DNA from: Atrina japonica
Taxonomy: Eukaryota; Mollusca; Bivalvia; Pterioida; Pinnidae
DNA length: 64,000 nt
NCBI GenBank assembly: GCA_030159075.1
Contig: BROG01000127.1
Span: 1,117,501-1,181,500 of the forward strand
Reading direction: 5' to 3'
A model generated the notes under the pieces. The model did not search any database, was not told the DNA's origin, and worked only from the letters and a program-made list of their open reading frames with translations. Position numbers and translations under genes: made by a program. How positions within the stretch are numbered: the stretch's first letter is position 1; each line of letters begins with the position of its first letter. Positions 33,601-42,429 of the stretch are shown here, one piece after another.

Positions 33601-34362
33601 GACCAGATAACATGGTGTGACCTTATAACATGGTATTACCTGATAACATGGTGTTATTTGATAACATGGTGATATCTACATGTGTAATAACATGCTAATA
33701 ACATGCTGTGACCTGATAACATGGTGTGACCTGATAACATGTTGTTATCTGATAACATGCTGTTACTTGATAATTTGCAGCTATCTGATAATATGGTATG
33801 ACTTGATAACATGATGTTAACTGATAACATGGAGTGACCTGATAACATGCTGTTACATGATGTTACCTGATAACAAGGTGTTGACAAATAACACTGTGAA
33901 CCCTTATAACAAAGAGTCACTTGATATCAATGGGCAACCTATATGAACAGCAAAGTTATACCTAGTAATGAGATGTTACTTGATAACACTATGCTAGTTT
34001 GTGTGTAGGTGGTGTAAGTAATTACCTGATAATAAAGTGCTGACTTTATACACAACTCTTTTGACAACTCTTTGCAATGTTGTAATTTTCTCTGGTAACA
34101 ATTCTGTCTGGTAGAAGTTGTCATAGTTTATGGAAATTCTGATTGGTTGAAAATCGTTGGTGAGGGCTCGTCTCTTCCTTTGTGTATTTTCATATTTACC
34201 ACTGACCACTGTTGGTATTGTTGTGTAGGATACTGTTTGACTTGGTACATCGTTCTTTTGAATGTAGTCATGGATACAAGCTGTCAAATCCCTCAGCAAT
34301 AACAGACTTACAGTTGAGATCAATGAAATACCTGTAAACCATGGACAACCCAGCCTCTGCAT
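16106..34362 (-). CDS. LMLN: Leishmanolysin-like (M8) zinc metallopeptidase, complete, 17 coding exons
   Basis: Exons on the minus strand: 34362-34026, 33047-32966, 32528-32474, 31707-31555, 30988-30860, 30133-30055, 29324-29173, 28273-28202, 27580-27478, 25136-25070, 23621-23528, 22551-22453, 20873-20762, 20249-20172, 20021-19833, 17984-17840, 16232-16106. All have GT-AG borders and phases that close exactly (2073 nt, 690 residues). A signal peptide covers residues 1-29, then comes a furin-type RKRR at 62-65. The metzincin motif HEILHALGF begins at about residue 256 (His256 and His260 ligands, Glu257 catalytic). The third His is probably His336 (SHWDELL). FEDSGWYRVNY and WGKGQGC follow, then Cys-rich C-terminal exons. 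Residues 674-690 (TLMIVILFLVCVYVIKI) form a C-terminal membrane segment, suggesting cell-surface or secretory-pathway anchoring. M8 enzymes are zinc endopeptidases; human LMLN has been linked to cell migration. The exon 9 donor (GTCGGA) is weak, chosen because it gives WGKGQGC. Confidence 0.93.
18421..18604. mobile_element. Tc1/mariner-type MITE, family 1, copy 1
   Basis: The ends are inverted: CAGTGGAATCTCGTTA at the left and the reverse complement (AACAAGATTCCACTG) at the right, about 184 bp apart. Internal arms also fold back (GAAATTCCAGATATG against CTGGATATCTTGAAA). Copies with the same ends lie at 27105-27291 and 31874-32060, all in or near the metallopeptidase introns. It is flanked by (TA)n/(CA)n microsatellites at 18320-18420 and 18605-18690. 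Confidence 0.8.
20297..20420. repeat. (CA)n-rich imperfect repeat
   Basis: CA dinucleotides interspersed with ATGCATGCAC and AAGCACATACAC segments, in the intron upstream of exon 14. Confidence 0.95.
20940..22312. repeat. 40-bp minisatellite in the intron between exons 12 and 13
   Basis: About 33 copies of a 40-bp unit, GGATCAATTACAGACACTTA plus CAGAACAGAGACCTGTCTCA, with scattered substitutions and small indels; the left-hand copies are the most diverged. On the gene's sense strand each good unit contains GACAGGTC and CTGTAAGTG, which look like an acceptor and a donor. Confidence 0.95.
23600..24420. repeat. 57/77-bp minisatellite starting at the exon 11 acceptor
   Basis: Units of 57 bp (GAATAGACACATTGTCAGAC ... 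AATGTACTGTACAATTAACA) often carry an extra 20-bp duplication of CTGTACAATTAACAAGAAAA, giving 77 bp. The leftmost unit is the genuine 5' edge of exon 11 (start 23621) with its acceptor. Copies are almost identical in the middle and decay toward 24400. Confidence 0.95.
24478..24766 (-). mobile_element. tRNA-derived SINE, copy 1
   Basis: Read on the minus strand, the head is tRNA-like: a box A-like CTCAGTCGGTAGCACGCT and a box B-like GAGTTCGAGTCC. The body contains GGTTTCCTGTCTTTCAGATG and CACCGGCATTTGGTGA, and the tail has GACATTAAACAACAATAAAC. Two more copies occur at 30268-30525 and 53783-54061. Such tRNA-headed SINEs with a conserved central domain are known from molluscs; the exact family is not assigned here. 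Confidence 0.85.
25202..26358 (-). mobile_element. Tc1-like DNA transposon in the intron between exons 9 and 10
   Basis: The termini are inverted: CAGTGACGTGCCAGAAATGA at the left and the reverse complement of CAGTGATGTGCCAGAAATGA at the right, flanked by TA on both sides (25200-25201 and 26359-26360). The inverted ends continue for about 40 bp and include GTCAT. Length 1157 bp, usual for Tc1 elements. It carries a single transposase gene on the minus strand. Confidence 0.92.
25313..26150 (-). pseudogene. Tc1-type DD34E transposase, frameshifted
   Basis: The catalytic half is recognisable: FSDECKIEI supplies the first Asp, YQDDNAPAH the second, and SPDMNIIENIW the Glu, with 34 residues between the second Asp and the Glu, which defines DD34E Tc1-type enzymes. 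The helix-turn-helix N-terminus (from about 26147, MAALRKEMCLAERKV) lies in another frame and breaks at an A/T run near 26070. The two catalytic ORFs (25935-25723 and 25726-25313) overlap by four bases in different frames. At least two frame breaks; inactive as it stands. Confidence 0.88.
26918..27077. mobile_element. MITE, family 2
   Basis: Inverted ends CAGTCAAACTTGTCTAC and GCAAGTTTGACTG bound about 160 bp with no coding potential. The interior (CCTATATACAAAGGTGTCC) resembles pieces near 12160-12330 and 18022-18080. Confidence 0.7.
27105..27291. mobile_element. MITE, family 1, copy 2
   Basis: Starts GTGGAATCTCGTTATCTCAAA and ends CGACATAATGAGATTCCA, matching the ends of the 18421-18604 copy; about 187 bp, in the same gene. 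Confidence 0.78.
28230..28730. repeat. 54-bp minisatellite starting at the exon 8 acceptor
   Basis: About eight units of CAATGTAAAGTGTAAAATGA, GGGTTGTCCTAGGTGACC and TGAGTACATCATTCTA. The left end is contiguous with the first bases of exon 8 (start 28273) and its acceptor, which align to the unit. The array degrades to the right, to about 28900. The 54-bp period leaves a spurious 113-codon frame. Confidence 0.92.
30268..30525 (-). mobile_element. tRNA-derived SINE, copy 2
   Basis: Same body as copy 1 (ATATGGAGAAGTCACCAAAT, GCCGGTGAAGGGCTTCAAAT on the plus strand). The tRNA-like head is shortened and diverged. Confidence 0.82.
31874..32060. mobile_element. MITE, family 1, copy 3
   Basis: Starts CAGTGGAATCTTGTTGTCTC and ends TGACATAACAAGATTTCATTG; same length class as copies 1 and 2. 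A (CA)n microsatellite lies nearby at 31131-31158, and a 77-bp tandem duplication (ATAGACCCGAGTTAAAAATA) follows at about 32100-32260. Confidence 0.75.
33395..34045. repeat. 18-bp minisatellite running up to the exon 1 donor
   Basis: The unit is close to CCTGATAACATGGTGTGA, with insertions of GATATCTACATGTGTAATAA. It is clean from 33420 to 33760 and increasingly diverged to 34045, where it meets the exon 1 donor (exon end 34026), whose sequence TTACCTGATAATAAAGTG aligns to one unit. Confidence 0.88.
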
Positions 34363-34526
34363 TGCTTACTGTAGCACATGGAAGAAGTGGTCATAAGTAC
34401 CTGTTCAAAGTTACAAATAAAATATATAAGACTCAAAATAGAAGATTTGCATACTTATATATGTGTTGGTTATTAGGATTGAAACATTGTTAGAGCATTG
34501 GTCCATTTTAAAACAGGTATGTTGTA

Positions 34527-34705
34527 TAGTGAAACCTGCCTTGTGAGACCACACCATCTGCCACTTAAAAATGTGGTCTCTCAAACCTGGTGGTCTCTCA
34601 AGAGGGTTTATTTCCTGAAATATTTAACTGAGTGTTCTTAAAATGTGGTCTTAAAAGACAGGTGGTTTTTCATGAGAGTGGTATCTCAAAGACAGGTTCT
34701 ACTGT
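34527..34705. mobile_element. MITE upstream of the metallopeptidase start
   Basis: Ends TAGTGAAACCTGCCTTG and AAGACAGGTTCTACTGTA are inverted over about 14 bp. The interior repeats GTGGTCTCTCAA. It lies 165 bp upstream of the first coding exon, so it sits where a promoter or 5' leader might be. Confidence 0.7.
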
Positions 34706-35570
34706 ACATATATGTACATGTACATGTATGTTGTGCAATGTACTAATGAAAAGGAAAGTGATAGTGATTTACTTATTTGTATAATTATAAATGCCTGTTC
34801 AACGTAATTACTAAACCTCTGTAGAATATTGGGATGTGAATCTGATAGTTAAATGTTGTATCTTTTACAGAAATTGTAATACTGATAAAAACACTAAAGC
34901 TGTATTTTAAAGAATACAAAAAAGACGGTAAAATTAATGTTTTGAATTGGACAGTTCTTTTGAAGGACACCAGATATTTCAAAGGTAAAAGTACAAAAAA
35001 AAAAAAAAAAAAAAAAAATTAAAAACCAAAACAATTAAAATCAAAATTGGAAAGACTCTAGATAAACATTTTATTAAGTAAAATGATGACACTTGGATCT
35101 ACAGATGACCATGAATACAAGTCACAGAGTTTTGGAGAATGTGGTGCATGGGGGTATGACATACCTAAAATCCACCTCTGAATGACAATCAATTACATAT
35201 ATTATATATGGTGTATACATGTGCATTTGTAATTTTCATATAGTGTATATGCAAGTATATAACAAGTGTAAGGAATAGGTCTTTTTTCTTTGCCAAATTG
35301 TTAATTTAACAGCACAATCATGTAAGATGGATTACACTAGAGTAACCCAACTCTAGCTCCATCGTTAAAAGGGTGTCCAAAAAAAAAAAAAAAAAATTTA
35401 TTACACGTTTTTGTTCCAAATGGGTTTTTTTTATTGTTATGAACAACTTAACATTTTATTAAGTAACAATCTGTGTCACAAATAATTTATAAGTTGGCAT
35501 TTTAAGCTAGGCTCTGCAAAGTAAATAAATGAATTTATTTTGGGATTGATGTATTTTACTAATATTTTCT

Positions 35571-36153
35571 GAGATTGGTATATACTGCCTCTTGGGTACA
35601 AATTTACTTTTATGGTACACGACTATAAAAGTTTGAGATTGGTACATACTGCCTCTTGGGTACAAATTTACTTTTATGGTACACGACTATAAAAGTTTGA
35701 GATTGGTACATACTGCCTCTTGGGTACAAATTTACTTTTATGGTACATGACTATAAAAGTTTTGAGATTGGTACATACTGCCTCTTGGGTACAAATTTAC
35801 TTTTATGGTACACGACTATAAAAGTTTGAGATTGGTACATACTGCCTCTTGGGTACAAATTTACTTTTATGGTACACGACTATAAAAGTTTGAGATTGGT
35901 ACATACTGCCTCTTGGGTACAAATTTACTTTTATGGTACACGACTATAAAAGTTTGAGATTGGTACATACTGCCTCTTGGGTACAAATTTACTTTTATGG
36001 TACACGACTATAAAAGTTTGAGATTGGTACATACTGCCTCTTGGGTACAAATTTACTTTTATGGTACACGACTATAAAAGTTTGAGATTGGTACATGCTG
36101 CCTCTTGGGTACAAATTTACTTTTATGGTACACGACTATAAAAGTTTGAGATT
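35571..36153. repeat. 64-bp minisatellite, about nine copies
   Basis: Near-identical units GAGATTGGTACATACTGCCT, CTTGGGTACAAATTTACTTT, TATGGTACACGACTATAAAA, GTTT. It lies between the two divergent genes (metallopeptidase minus, GON7-like plus). Poly-A runs at 34995-35018 and 35379-35397 are the only other notable features between 34705 and 35571. Confidence 0.97.
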
Positions 36154-36302
36154 GATATGACCGAGGAACAAGTCCACTTTGATATGATGCTCATTCATTG
36201 TTGAACAGGGAATTTTCGAGTTAGCCTCGATTACTGTTATAATCCTGCTTTTATTATCGCCAGTTATGTGATTCTAGAAAAATGTTCCTCGATGTTATTT
36301 CC

Positions 36303-36400
36303 AGTTTCGGTAATATATAGATAGCCCTATTAGTGCAATTGTTAAAAGCACCCTGCTACAGTTCGGAAGGCTGTGAGTTTGATTCCCAGTCTGTCCGCAC
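36303..36400 (+). repeat. tRNA-like SINE head remnant
   Basis: GATAGCCCTATTAGTGCAAT ... GTGAGTTTGATTCCCAGTCT has the spacing of box A and box B of a tRNA-derived promoter, but with mismatches. No tRNA cloverleaf is closed, so it is not called a tRNA gene. Confidence 0.45.
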
Positions 36401-37264
36401 ATTTTTCCCCACCTGTTACATTTCAGTAATTTGGCCTTCAAGTAAATAACCCACTGTGGTATGTTTTAAGGGTCTCCTGGATTTATTTACATAAAATAAA
36501 ATTAATGCGCTGAAACATAAAGATATTTCCATATACGTTGCTGGTAAATGTGAAAACCGGAAGAACATACATGTATGATGAACAAAATCGAAAAGGCATG
36601 AATAAATGCAGGAGCATAACGGTAATCTGGGCTAACTTGAAAGTTCCCTATTAGTCCACAGTTTACCAAACTGCTACATGTAGGTGGCATTGGCCTACAT
36701 GTAGGACTAGGAGTAGGATATAAAAATAAATTCTTGAAAATATCATTTAAAAAAAGTCTGTTAAAATGAGCTGGTCATGATTTACATATCTCCATAGTAA
36801 CAATATTTTTACAACAAATAAAGTTCTTCCGTTTGCTTGTTTTTCCTTCATTTATGTTGGTCAAATTCGATTTGTTATCGCATAAAATAAAATTGTTACC
36901 AGTGATTATCTCCCTTGGCCTATTGTCTGTTTACGATCTTGTCTCTCGACTCTACGGTATATATAAGTGGTTACATCTTTCGGAGCTTTGAACATAATTC
37001 AAACTGATGTAGCCAAATTTTCCTTACAATATCAAAATAACAGCAACCAAGGGCAAGGCTACAGTATAATGCATGAGAATGATATTATAACAAAACTTCG
37101 ATATGAAAATATCAATACGACATGGGCGCAGCCATTTTCTTTCATTTAGCCAATTACTCTTAGGAATACAAAAAGACCAGAGAAATCATCCAATCAAAAT
37201 TCACGTAATACGGCTACAACATAATGTTATTGTAACAGTTAGAACCACGTTTAGAAGAACGAAC

Positions 37265-38454
37265 ATGTCGTGCGATGTGGAAATATTGAAAAGAAATGAG
37301 ATAACATTTAAACTAACACAAAGAAATGGCGATGTTTTGACTATATCTAAACCATGCGGGTACACAGAAGGTTCTATTGACCTTAAAAAAATTCATGAGT
37401 CGAGTGTTTCACTTCAGACTGAAGTAAATGACATTCTCACAAAGCTTGTAGAACAAGAAAAGTCTTCAAATTCTACAACAGTACAAGGTGTGTAAAGTTT
37501 GTGAGTGTAAAATTATACGGTTATTATCTGAACGTAAACAAAAACCAGATCTGTTCTGTCCAATAAACAGGACCGAGATTAAATTAGCTTTTTGGCATGT
37601 GTTCTTTTAATCCCTTTGGGACAACATGACAGAATCATAAAAGGGATGTGTTCTTTCAAAACGTAATTCTACTACAGAGAATAAATGCAGCCAGGCCGGT
37701 ATTTAATCCAGGAATCTGAATCTGGGCCAATACCCTCTGCACCTTTACACCCCCCTTAACAAAAACTCTGACCCCAGAAATCAACGGCACTCCCAACACC
37801 ACACCACAGTGGGTCATCCAGTTGGGCGCCAAATGTAGTAGGCGAGGAAAAATGTGTGGCCAGACTGGGAATTGAACCCAGGACCTTCCTAACACTAGCA
37901 AGACTCTCTTACCAACTGATGAGTTATATCCCGGCTGATACCCTCAGCACCACTACAATTGCTTTAAGCTCATGCTTGATGTCCATCATATAACTCACTG
38001 TATTGTCATTATATAGCCATAATGATACAAATCATAGGCTACAGATCTAGACATTACAGTGAACAGAAAATATCTTGTAAATTTGTAATATAAATTTAAT
38101 TAAATTTTATTGAACATTACATGTGAAAAGAAATCAATACAAACTAACTTATAATATTCAAATAGTCATCCATGACAGTCTGAGTTTACTCACCTGAACA
38201 TATTAACATTATGCTACAGATGTAAATATGATAAAAGCGAAGTACGATAAGAACATTACTTGGTATTTGCCTGAAAATTGCAATTTTGACTTACGTTTTA
38301 TTTGTTCCTATGTTACTTTTAGTTTTACATTTTTATTTTTCTCATTTAAATTATTTTAGTTATGGAGGAAGATGATGAAGAAGATGATGATGACGATGAA
38401 GATGATGACAATGATCAAAGTAATGGCCCAGCAGAAAAGAAAATGAAGACTTAG
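37265..38454 (+). CDS. GON7: GON7-like subunit of the KEOPS/EKC tRNA-modification complex
   Basis: Two exons, 37265-37487 and 38360-38454, joined in phase (GT at 37488, AG at 38358-38359), encode 105 residues. The N-terminal half has two short strand-like segments and a helix (SVSLQTEVNDILTKLVEQEK). Exon 2 is an acidic tract of Asp/Glu, about 20 residues, ending SNGPAEKKMKT. A small helix-containing domain, acidic tail and basic GP-x-KK-x-KT end are the arrangement in animal GON7. GON7 binds the LAGE3-type subunit of KEOPS, which makes N6-threonylcarbamoyladenosine on tRNAs reading ANN codons. The start was chosen at ATG 37265 because the upstream frame lacks conservation-like composition. 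Sequence identity to known GON7 is low, so the call rests on size, layout and tail. Confidence 0.7.
37680..37935 (-). mobile_element. tRNA-derived SINE-like repeat in the GON7 intron
   Basis: On the minus strand, TAACTCATCAGTTGGTAAGA (box A-like) and GGGTTCAATTCCCAG (box B-like) form a tRNA-like head, with a body extending to about 37680. A 3' tail was not defined. Confidence 0.6.
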
Positions 38455-38507
38455 AATTTGGATTATACTTTGTATAGAATCTATGATATATGAATGTTGA
38501 ATGTCCA

Positions 38508-38513
38508 AATAAA
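38508..38513 (+). promoter_or_regulatory. Polyadenylation signal of the GON7-like gene
   Basis: Canonical AATAAA 54 bp after the stop codon at 38452-38454. Confidence 0.7.
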
Positions 38514-39055
38514 AATGTGCAATGACCATACATGTCTATAAAGACTTTAGAAAAATCAGCACTCTCTTCCCTTCTTTTGGTTAGGATGTAAATCTCACTC
38601 TCAAACTGACATTTATGATTCAGAATATAATATTTTATCAGCATTGAGAGTTTATTCTAAGATATGATAACCATTGAGACATAATTTTATTCTAAGAAAA
38701 ACAAAGACTTTTAAATAAATTGAGCATATATATGTCATTTAATATCTCATCTTTTTAATTTACTGCTTTATATTAAAACCATGTGAAAGAAATTACTTGT
38801 TATTCTTTTGTACAATGTATATCTTATTTTAGAAGTACAGTTTAGTATACATATTCATGTAACCTACTTAAAAGCCAGCCCAAAGTGATCAGAGAGGTAA
38901 AATACTAGTCCTATAATATAAGCCTATGTTGGTTCAAATTGTTTGCTTTCAGTGTTTTTATTGGATGATGCTGAACCAGCATTGATTGTAAAAATAAATG
39001 TATATCTGTTTAAAACCATTGAATTTGAATGATTTGAACCAATGAAGGCTTATAT

Positions 39056-39662
39056 TATTATGCTCCCCTTCGTAGAAGGAGGGATATATTGCTTTGCCGC
39101 TATCAGTGGGTAGATTGGTCGGTCTGTACACCAACAGGTTCCGTTCATTATCTCTGCAGCAGGGATTCACATATTGAAATGAAATTTGGCATACAGATAC
39201 ATCATGAGAATATCTAGGTCAAGTTCTTATTTGATTACCATCAAACAATTTTGATATGCCCCTTGAACTTGGACAATTTCCAATAATTCAGTTTCCGTTC
39301 AAAATCTCTGCACCAGATGCACATATTGAAATGAAATTTGGCATACAGATACATCATGAAAATATCTATGTCGTGTATTTATTTGGTTACCATCAAACAA
39401 TTTTTGACAGAGTAACAACCCTTGAACTTAGAAAATTTCCAATAATTCACAATTTCTGTTCAATATCTCGGCAATGGCTGCACATACTGAAATGAAATTT
39501 GACATACAGATACATCATGACAGTATCTAGGTCAAGTTTTTATCTGGTTACCATCATTCACTTTTTGGCAGAGTTATGCCTCTTGAACTTTGAAACTATC
39601 AAATCACAGTTTCCCTTTATGGAGGAGGGGGGCATAACTGTTTTACAAACAGCTCTTGTTAT
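39056..39662. repeat. Interspersed element with internal 153-bp repeats
   Basis: Left edge TTATGCTCCCCTTCG and right edge GGAGGGGGGCATAAC are roughly inverted. Between them a unit beginning ATTGAAATGAAATTTGGCAT occurs three times (about 39172, 39325 and 39488), about 155 bp apart. No coding. Elsewhere between 38514 and 40600 I see nothing definable. Confidence 0.65.
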
Positions 39663-40601
39663 TTATAGGACTAGTAAAATACATGTGAATACTGATTATG
39701 TGCATGAAATAGGCCAACACAAAAGCTAGGTCAGTAACCTGACAGGTTGCACTTGCATTATCTACTTAAAAGATTATTGAAATATTTAGATATTGAGGAA
39801 TTTACAAGTACAGTTATTTTACATCAAACACACTGTTTGAAAATTACGAAAATACACTCTTATGCAAATTTATTCAATATTAAATTGATACTACATTGTA
39901 TGTAAACAAGTTGAGTACAATACAATAAGGGATTTGAAAAAAAGCAAGTCTCCTTATTTGAACTTCTCTCCCTATTTTCCATTGCACTGTAAAAATTGCA
40001 ATATATTCAGAACAAAGCGCTAGGTGAGAAAGTACATCTGTTTATTCAGAAAAGAAGAGACGGGAAATATGGAAATGCTAGATTTACTTTTCCAAGTTAA
40101 TTCACCAGACAGTGAAAAATATGAAATATATTTTATGTGGTAATTATTAGAGATAGTGAAGCGAATATCATAAGGTAGTTGATAAAACGGATTATGAAAA
40201 GTATCTTGTTATAATTCTTTATAACCAGTATATTAATGCGCCATTAAAAAGGCATAAGACATACAACAGAAGTCATACAATTATGAATTTTAGATAAGTT
40301 TTGTTATACAATGTGTTGACAAATAATATATAGATAAAAACTTGACATGGTTGTAACAAAGAAAAAATATAAGTGAATCCTTTCCGTCTCTGGATTGTGA
40401 ATTATATGAATTGCTCCATATTTGAAATCAAAAGTAATTCCTTCCGCTGGATGAATTAAAAAGAATAACCATTGACTATAAATATGATAAGAAACAGTAT
40501 TGATACAATATAAAGTTTATGAAATAAGTTTCAATAACAATCAATATTTACGATAAACCAGTGATCTCACCTTTCCCATTTTAACCAGATGACTGGTCAT
40601 A

Positions 40602-40634
40602 GATTACCGACTTGTAGCAGTCTTTGTGAGACTT
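40602..40634. repeat. 33-bp inverted repeat outside the Polinton, left arm
   Basis: Matches the reverse complement of 53623-53655 at 30 of 33 positions. It lies 14 bp outside the left target duplication, so it is not part of the Polinton terminal repeat. Confidence 0.85.
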
Positions 40635-40648
40635 ACCTTTGTTTTAAT

Positions 40649-40654
40649 AACGTG
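40649..40654. repeat. Polinton target-site duplication, left
   Basis: AACGTG, identical to 53550-53555. Six-bp duplications are typical of Polinton/Maverick integration. Confidence 0.93.
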
Positions 40655-40664
40655 AGTAGTTATA

Positions 40665-40766
40665 GGTAGCTCCATGGTGTGCCATTTGAATTTAACCGCC
40701 ACTGATGACGTCATCAGAATGCTGGCTTCTGATTGGTCAATTCAAATGGCACGCCATGGAGCCACC
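40665..40766. other. Foldback inside the terminal repeat
   Basis: Arms 40665-40692 and 40739-40766 are inverted copies (GCTCCATGG, GCCATTTGAATT and their complements). They enclose the perfect 14-bp palindrome TGATGACGTCATCA at 40703-40716. The same structure is present in the right terminal repeat, so each element end could fold into a nested hairpin. Confidence 0.85.
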
Positions 40767-40932
40767 TGTGACGTCATAACCGGAAGTGCGTCATACCGGA
40801 AGTGCGTCATACCGGAAGTGAGGTCATGTTGTCATGACAATAAGGAGAAAGAGCCAATCGTTGAGTTTGGGGGTGTGTCTATGACCGGAAGTGGAAGGTT
40901 GTGGAGGCGGCCATCTTGGCTAAGGAGCCAAT
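40703..40932. promoter_or_regulatory. Promoter-like cluster of transcription-factor sites in the terminal repeat
   Basis: CRE/ATF-type TGACGTCA at 40706-40713 and 40769-40776. ETS-type CCGGAAGTG at 40780, 40796, 40812 (16-bp period) and 40885. CCAAT boxes at 40732-40736 (reverse), 40854-40858 and 40928-40932. A YY1-type GGCCATCTTGG at about 40909-40919. An E-box CACGTG near 40981. The right repeat has the same set with five ETS motifs. This mix is typical of animal housekeeping promoters. Whether it works here is inference. Confidence 0.6.
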
Positions 40933-41536
40933 GAGAGCCTTCGTTACAAGAGGTTGGGGTCACGAGAAGTCACGAGAGGTCACGTGAGTTCCCGAGAAGT
41001 CAACGGTAAGAGAGAGAAGTTGGGTTTTTCCAGTTTTGAGCTGAGAGTGAATCTATTTTTAGAACCGAAACTTTGGGTTTTTCCAGTTTTGAGCTGAGAG
41101 TGAATCTATTTTTAGAACCGAAACTGGGTTTTTCCAGGTTTGTGAAACCAGTAGTTGGTGGCGCCACCGTCGGTGAAACTAGTAGTTGGTGGCGCCACCG
41201 TCGTTGAGAGTTGTGTATCATCAAGTGCGCATGCGCGAGAAGTGGTAGGCCGAGCTCGTCACTTTGAGTTAGTCGGCGAGAGTCCTGTTTCAAGTGCGCA
41301 AGCGCGAGAAGCTGTAGGCCGAGCTCGACTCAAGCTTGTACTAAGACTTGTAGAGTAAATGTATAGTGATGGGCCTTTAAGGTCTAGAGTGAATGAACAT
41401 TGATTAGATGATGGGGTATTTCCCTGATACCATAATTAAGTGATAAGTAATGAAGTTACCTATTTTTTTTTTCTGAGATATTGTTTGTACATGTTTCATA
41501 CGATAAACACTAAACCTATGGTAATAAAAATTCAAA

Positions 41537-41812
41537 CACTCACCCTATGCTGGTAGTGGTTTTCTGACGATGTTGACTCTTCGAGCTTCGGATCGCAAAT
41601 GAGCTCTCAGAGGTCTAACTGAACCTATACTCTAGTCATGTGACTTTTTTTGAGATAATTCTATTTTTAGTGCATGGAAAATAATCTAGCCCTATCTAAT
41701 AAAAAATGAAACACTCACCCTATGCTGATAGTAGTGGATTTTTCTTATGATGTTAACACCTCGAGCTTCGGATCTCAAATGAGTTTTCACAGGCTGAACT
41801 GAACCTCTCTCT
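41537..41812 (-). repeat. Two copies of an outward-facing conserved segment
   Basis: On the minus strand, copies at about 41625-41537 and 41805-41711 share TCCGAAGCTCGAAGAGTCAA-like sequence, an AGAAAA run and end GGGTGAGTG. A third copy, on the plus strand, is at 52191-52269. Each ends in a donor-like G|GTGAGT, and the reading LRAHL..EARRVNIVRK is shared by copies 1 and 3. Confidence 0.7.
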
Positions 41813-42043
41813 AGTCACATGACTTACTATATTTAGACTTTTATCTAATGAAGTGAATACATCATAACAAAAACACAAAAAACACAAATAAAATTTAATG
41901 TTGAATATACGCGACTAAATAGTGTGTAGTCACTACAAATTAACACAAACACAAACCCTGCATACCTTTAGTGAAGGTTTCTTTTCGAATAAGTTGGGTG
42001 GCCCTTAAAAGGGCCGTTGAATTTTTCTCGTTGGAGAAAAAGT

Positions 42044-42383
42044 CTATTGGTCATCCAGCAGACTTCGCAAGTACCTGAGGTCCATCTCCTTTTCTTCTAT
42101 CAGCTGTCTTATTTGGCGTTGCCAGTGAACCCTCAAATCACACTGTGCCATAGCATGCTCCACCTCAGGCATCGGTGGTACTGATGGCACAGCTCTTGAC
42201 GGAGGAGGTATAGGTGGTGGTGTCCTAGGTCTATAAAGTGGTGGGTGGTGGCAATGGACGGCTCGTAAACGCGGACCTACGTGGAGTAGCCCTCACAACT
42301 ATCAATCTTCTCTTCGTCGACGAACACCGATGAATGCTTCTACGTAAATCACTCTCCGATGGTACATCTTCTAAGTTGTCCAT
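42044..42383 (-). pseudogene. Left copy of the terminal Pro-rich/coiled-coil gene, one frame break
   Basis: From ATG 42383 the frame reads MDNLEDVPSESDL, then VVRATPRRSAF, then breaks in a G/C-rich repeat near 42240. The continuation in the next frame has a Pro-rich stretch, MAQCDLR, RQLIEEKEMDLRYLRSLLDD and a stop at 42044. It parallels the intact right-end gene at 51662-51961 along its whole length (VPSE, VVR.TPRR.AF, MAQ.DLR, R.LIEEKE, LL). It faces outward, toward the left terminal repeat. Function unknown. A short Pro-rich N-half and coiled-coil C-half suggest a protein-protein interaction role, which is inference. Confidence 0.75.
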
Positions 42384-42429
42384 GATGATGAACTAATACC
42401 GAGACTCAGGCAGTATTAGCTTATATAGA

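Larger units (their letters stand above)
40655..41357. repeat. Polinton left terminal inverted repeat (703 bp)
   Basis: Aligns with the reverse complement of 52982-53549. It is about 135 bp longer because of three local duplications: a segment with TTTTCCAGTTTTGAGCTGAG (twice at 41020-41130), one with GTTGGTGGCGCCACCGTC (twice at 41153-41205), and one with AAGTGCGCATGCGCGAGAAG (twice at 41222-41320). GC-rich relative to the host flank. Confidence 0.92.
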
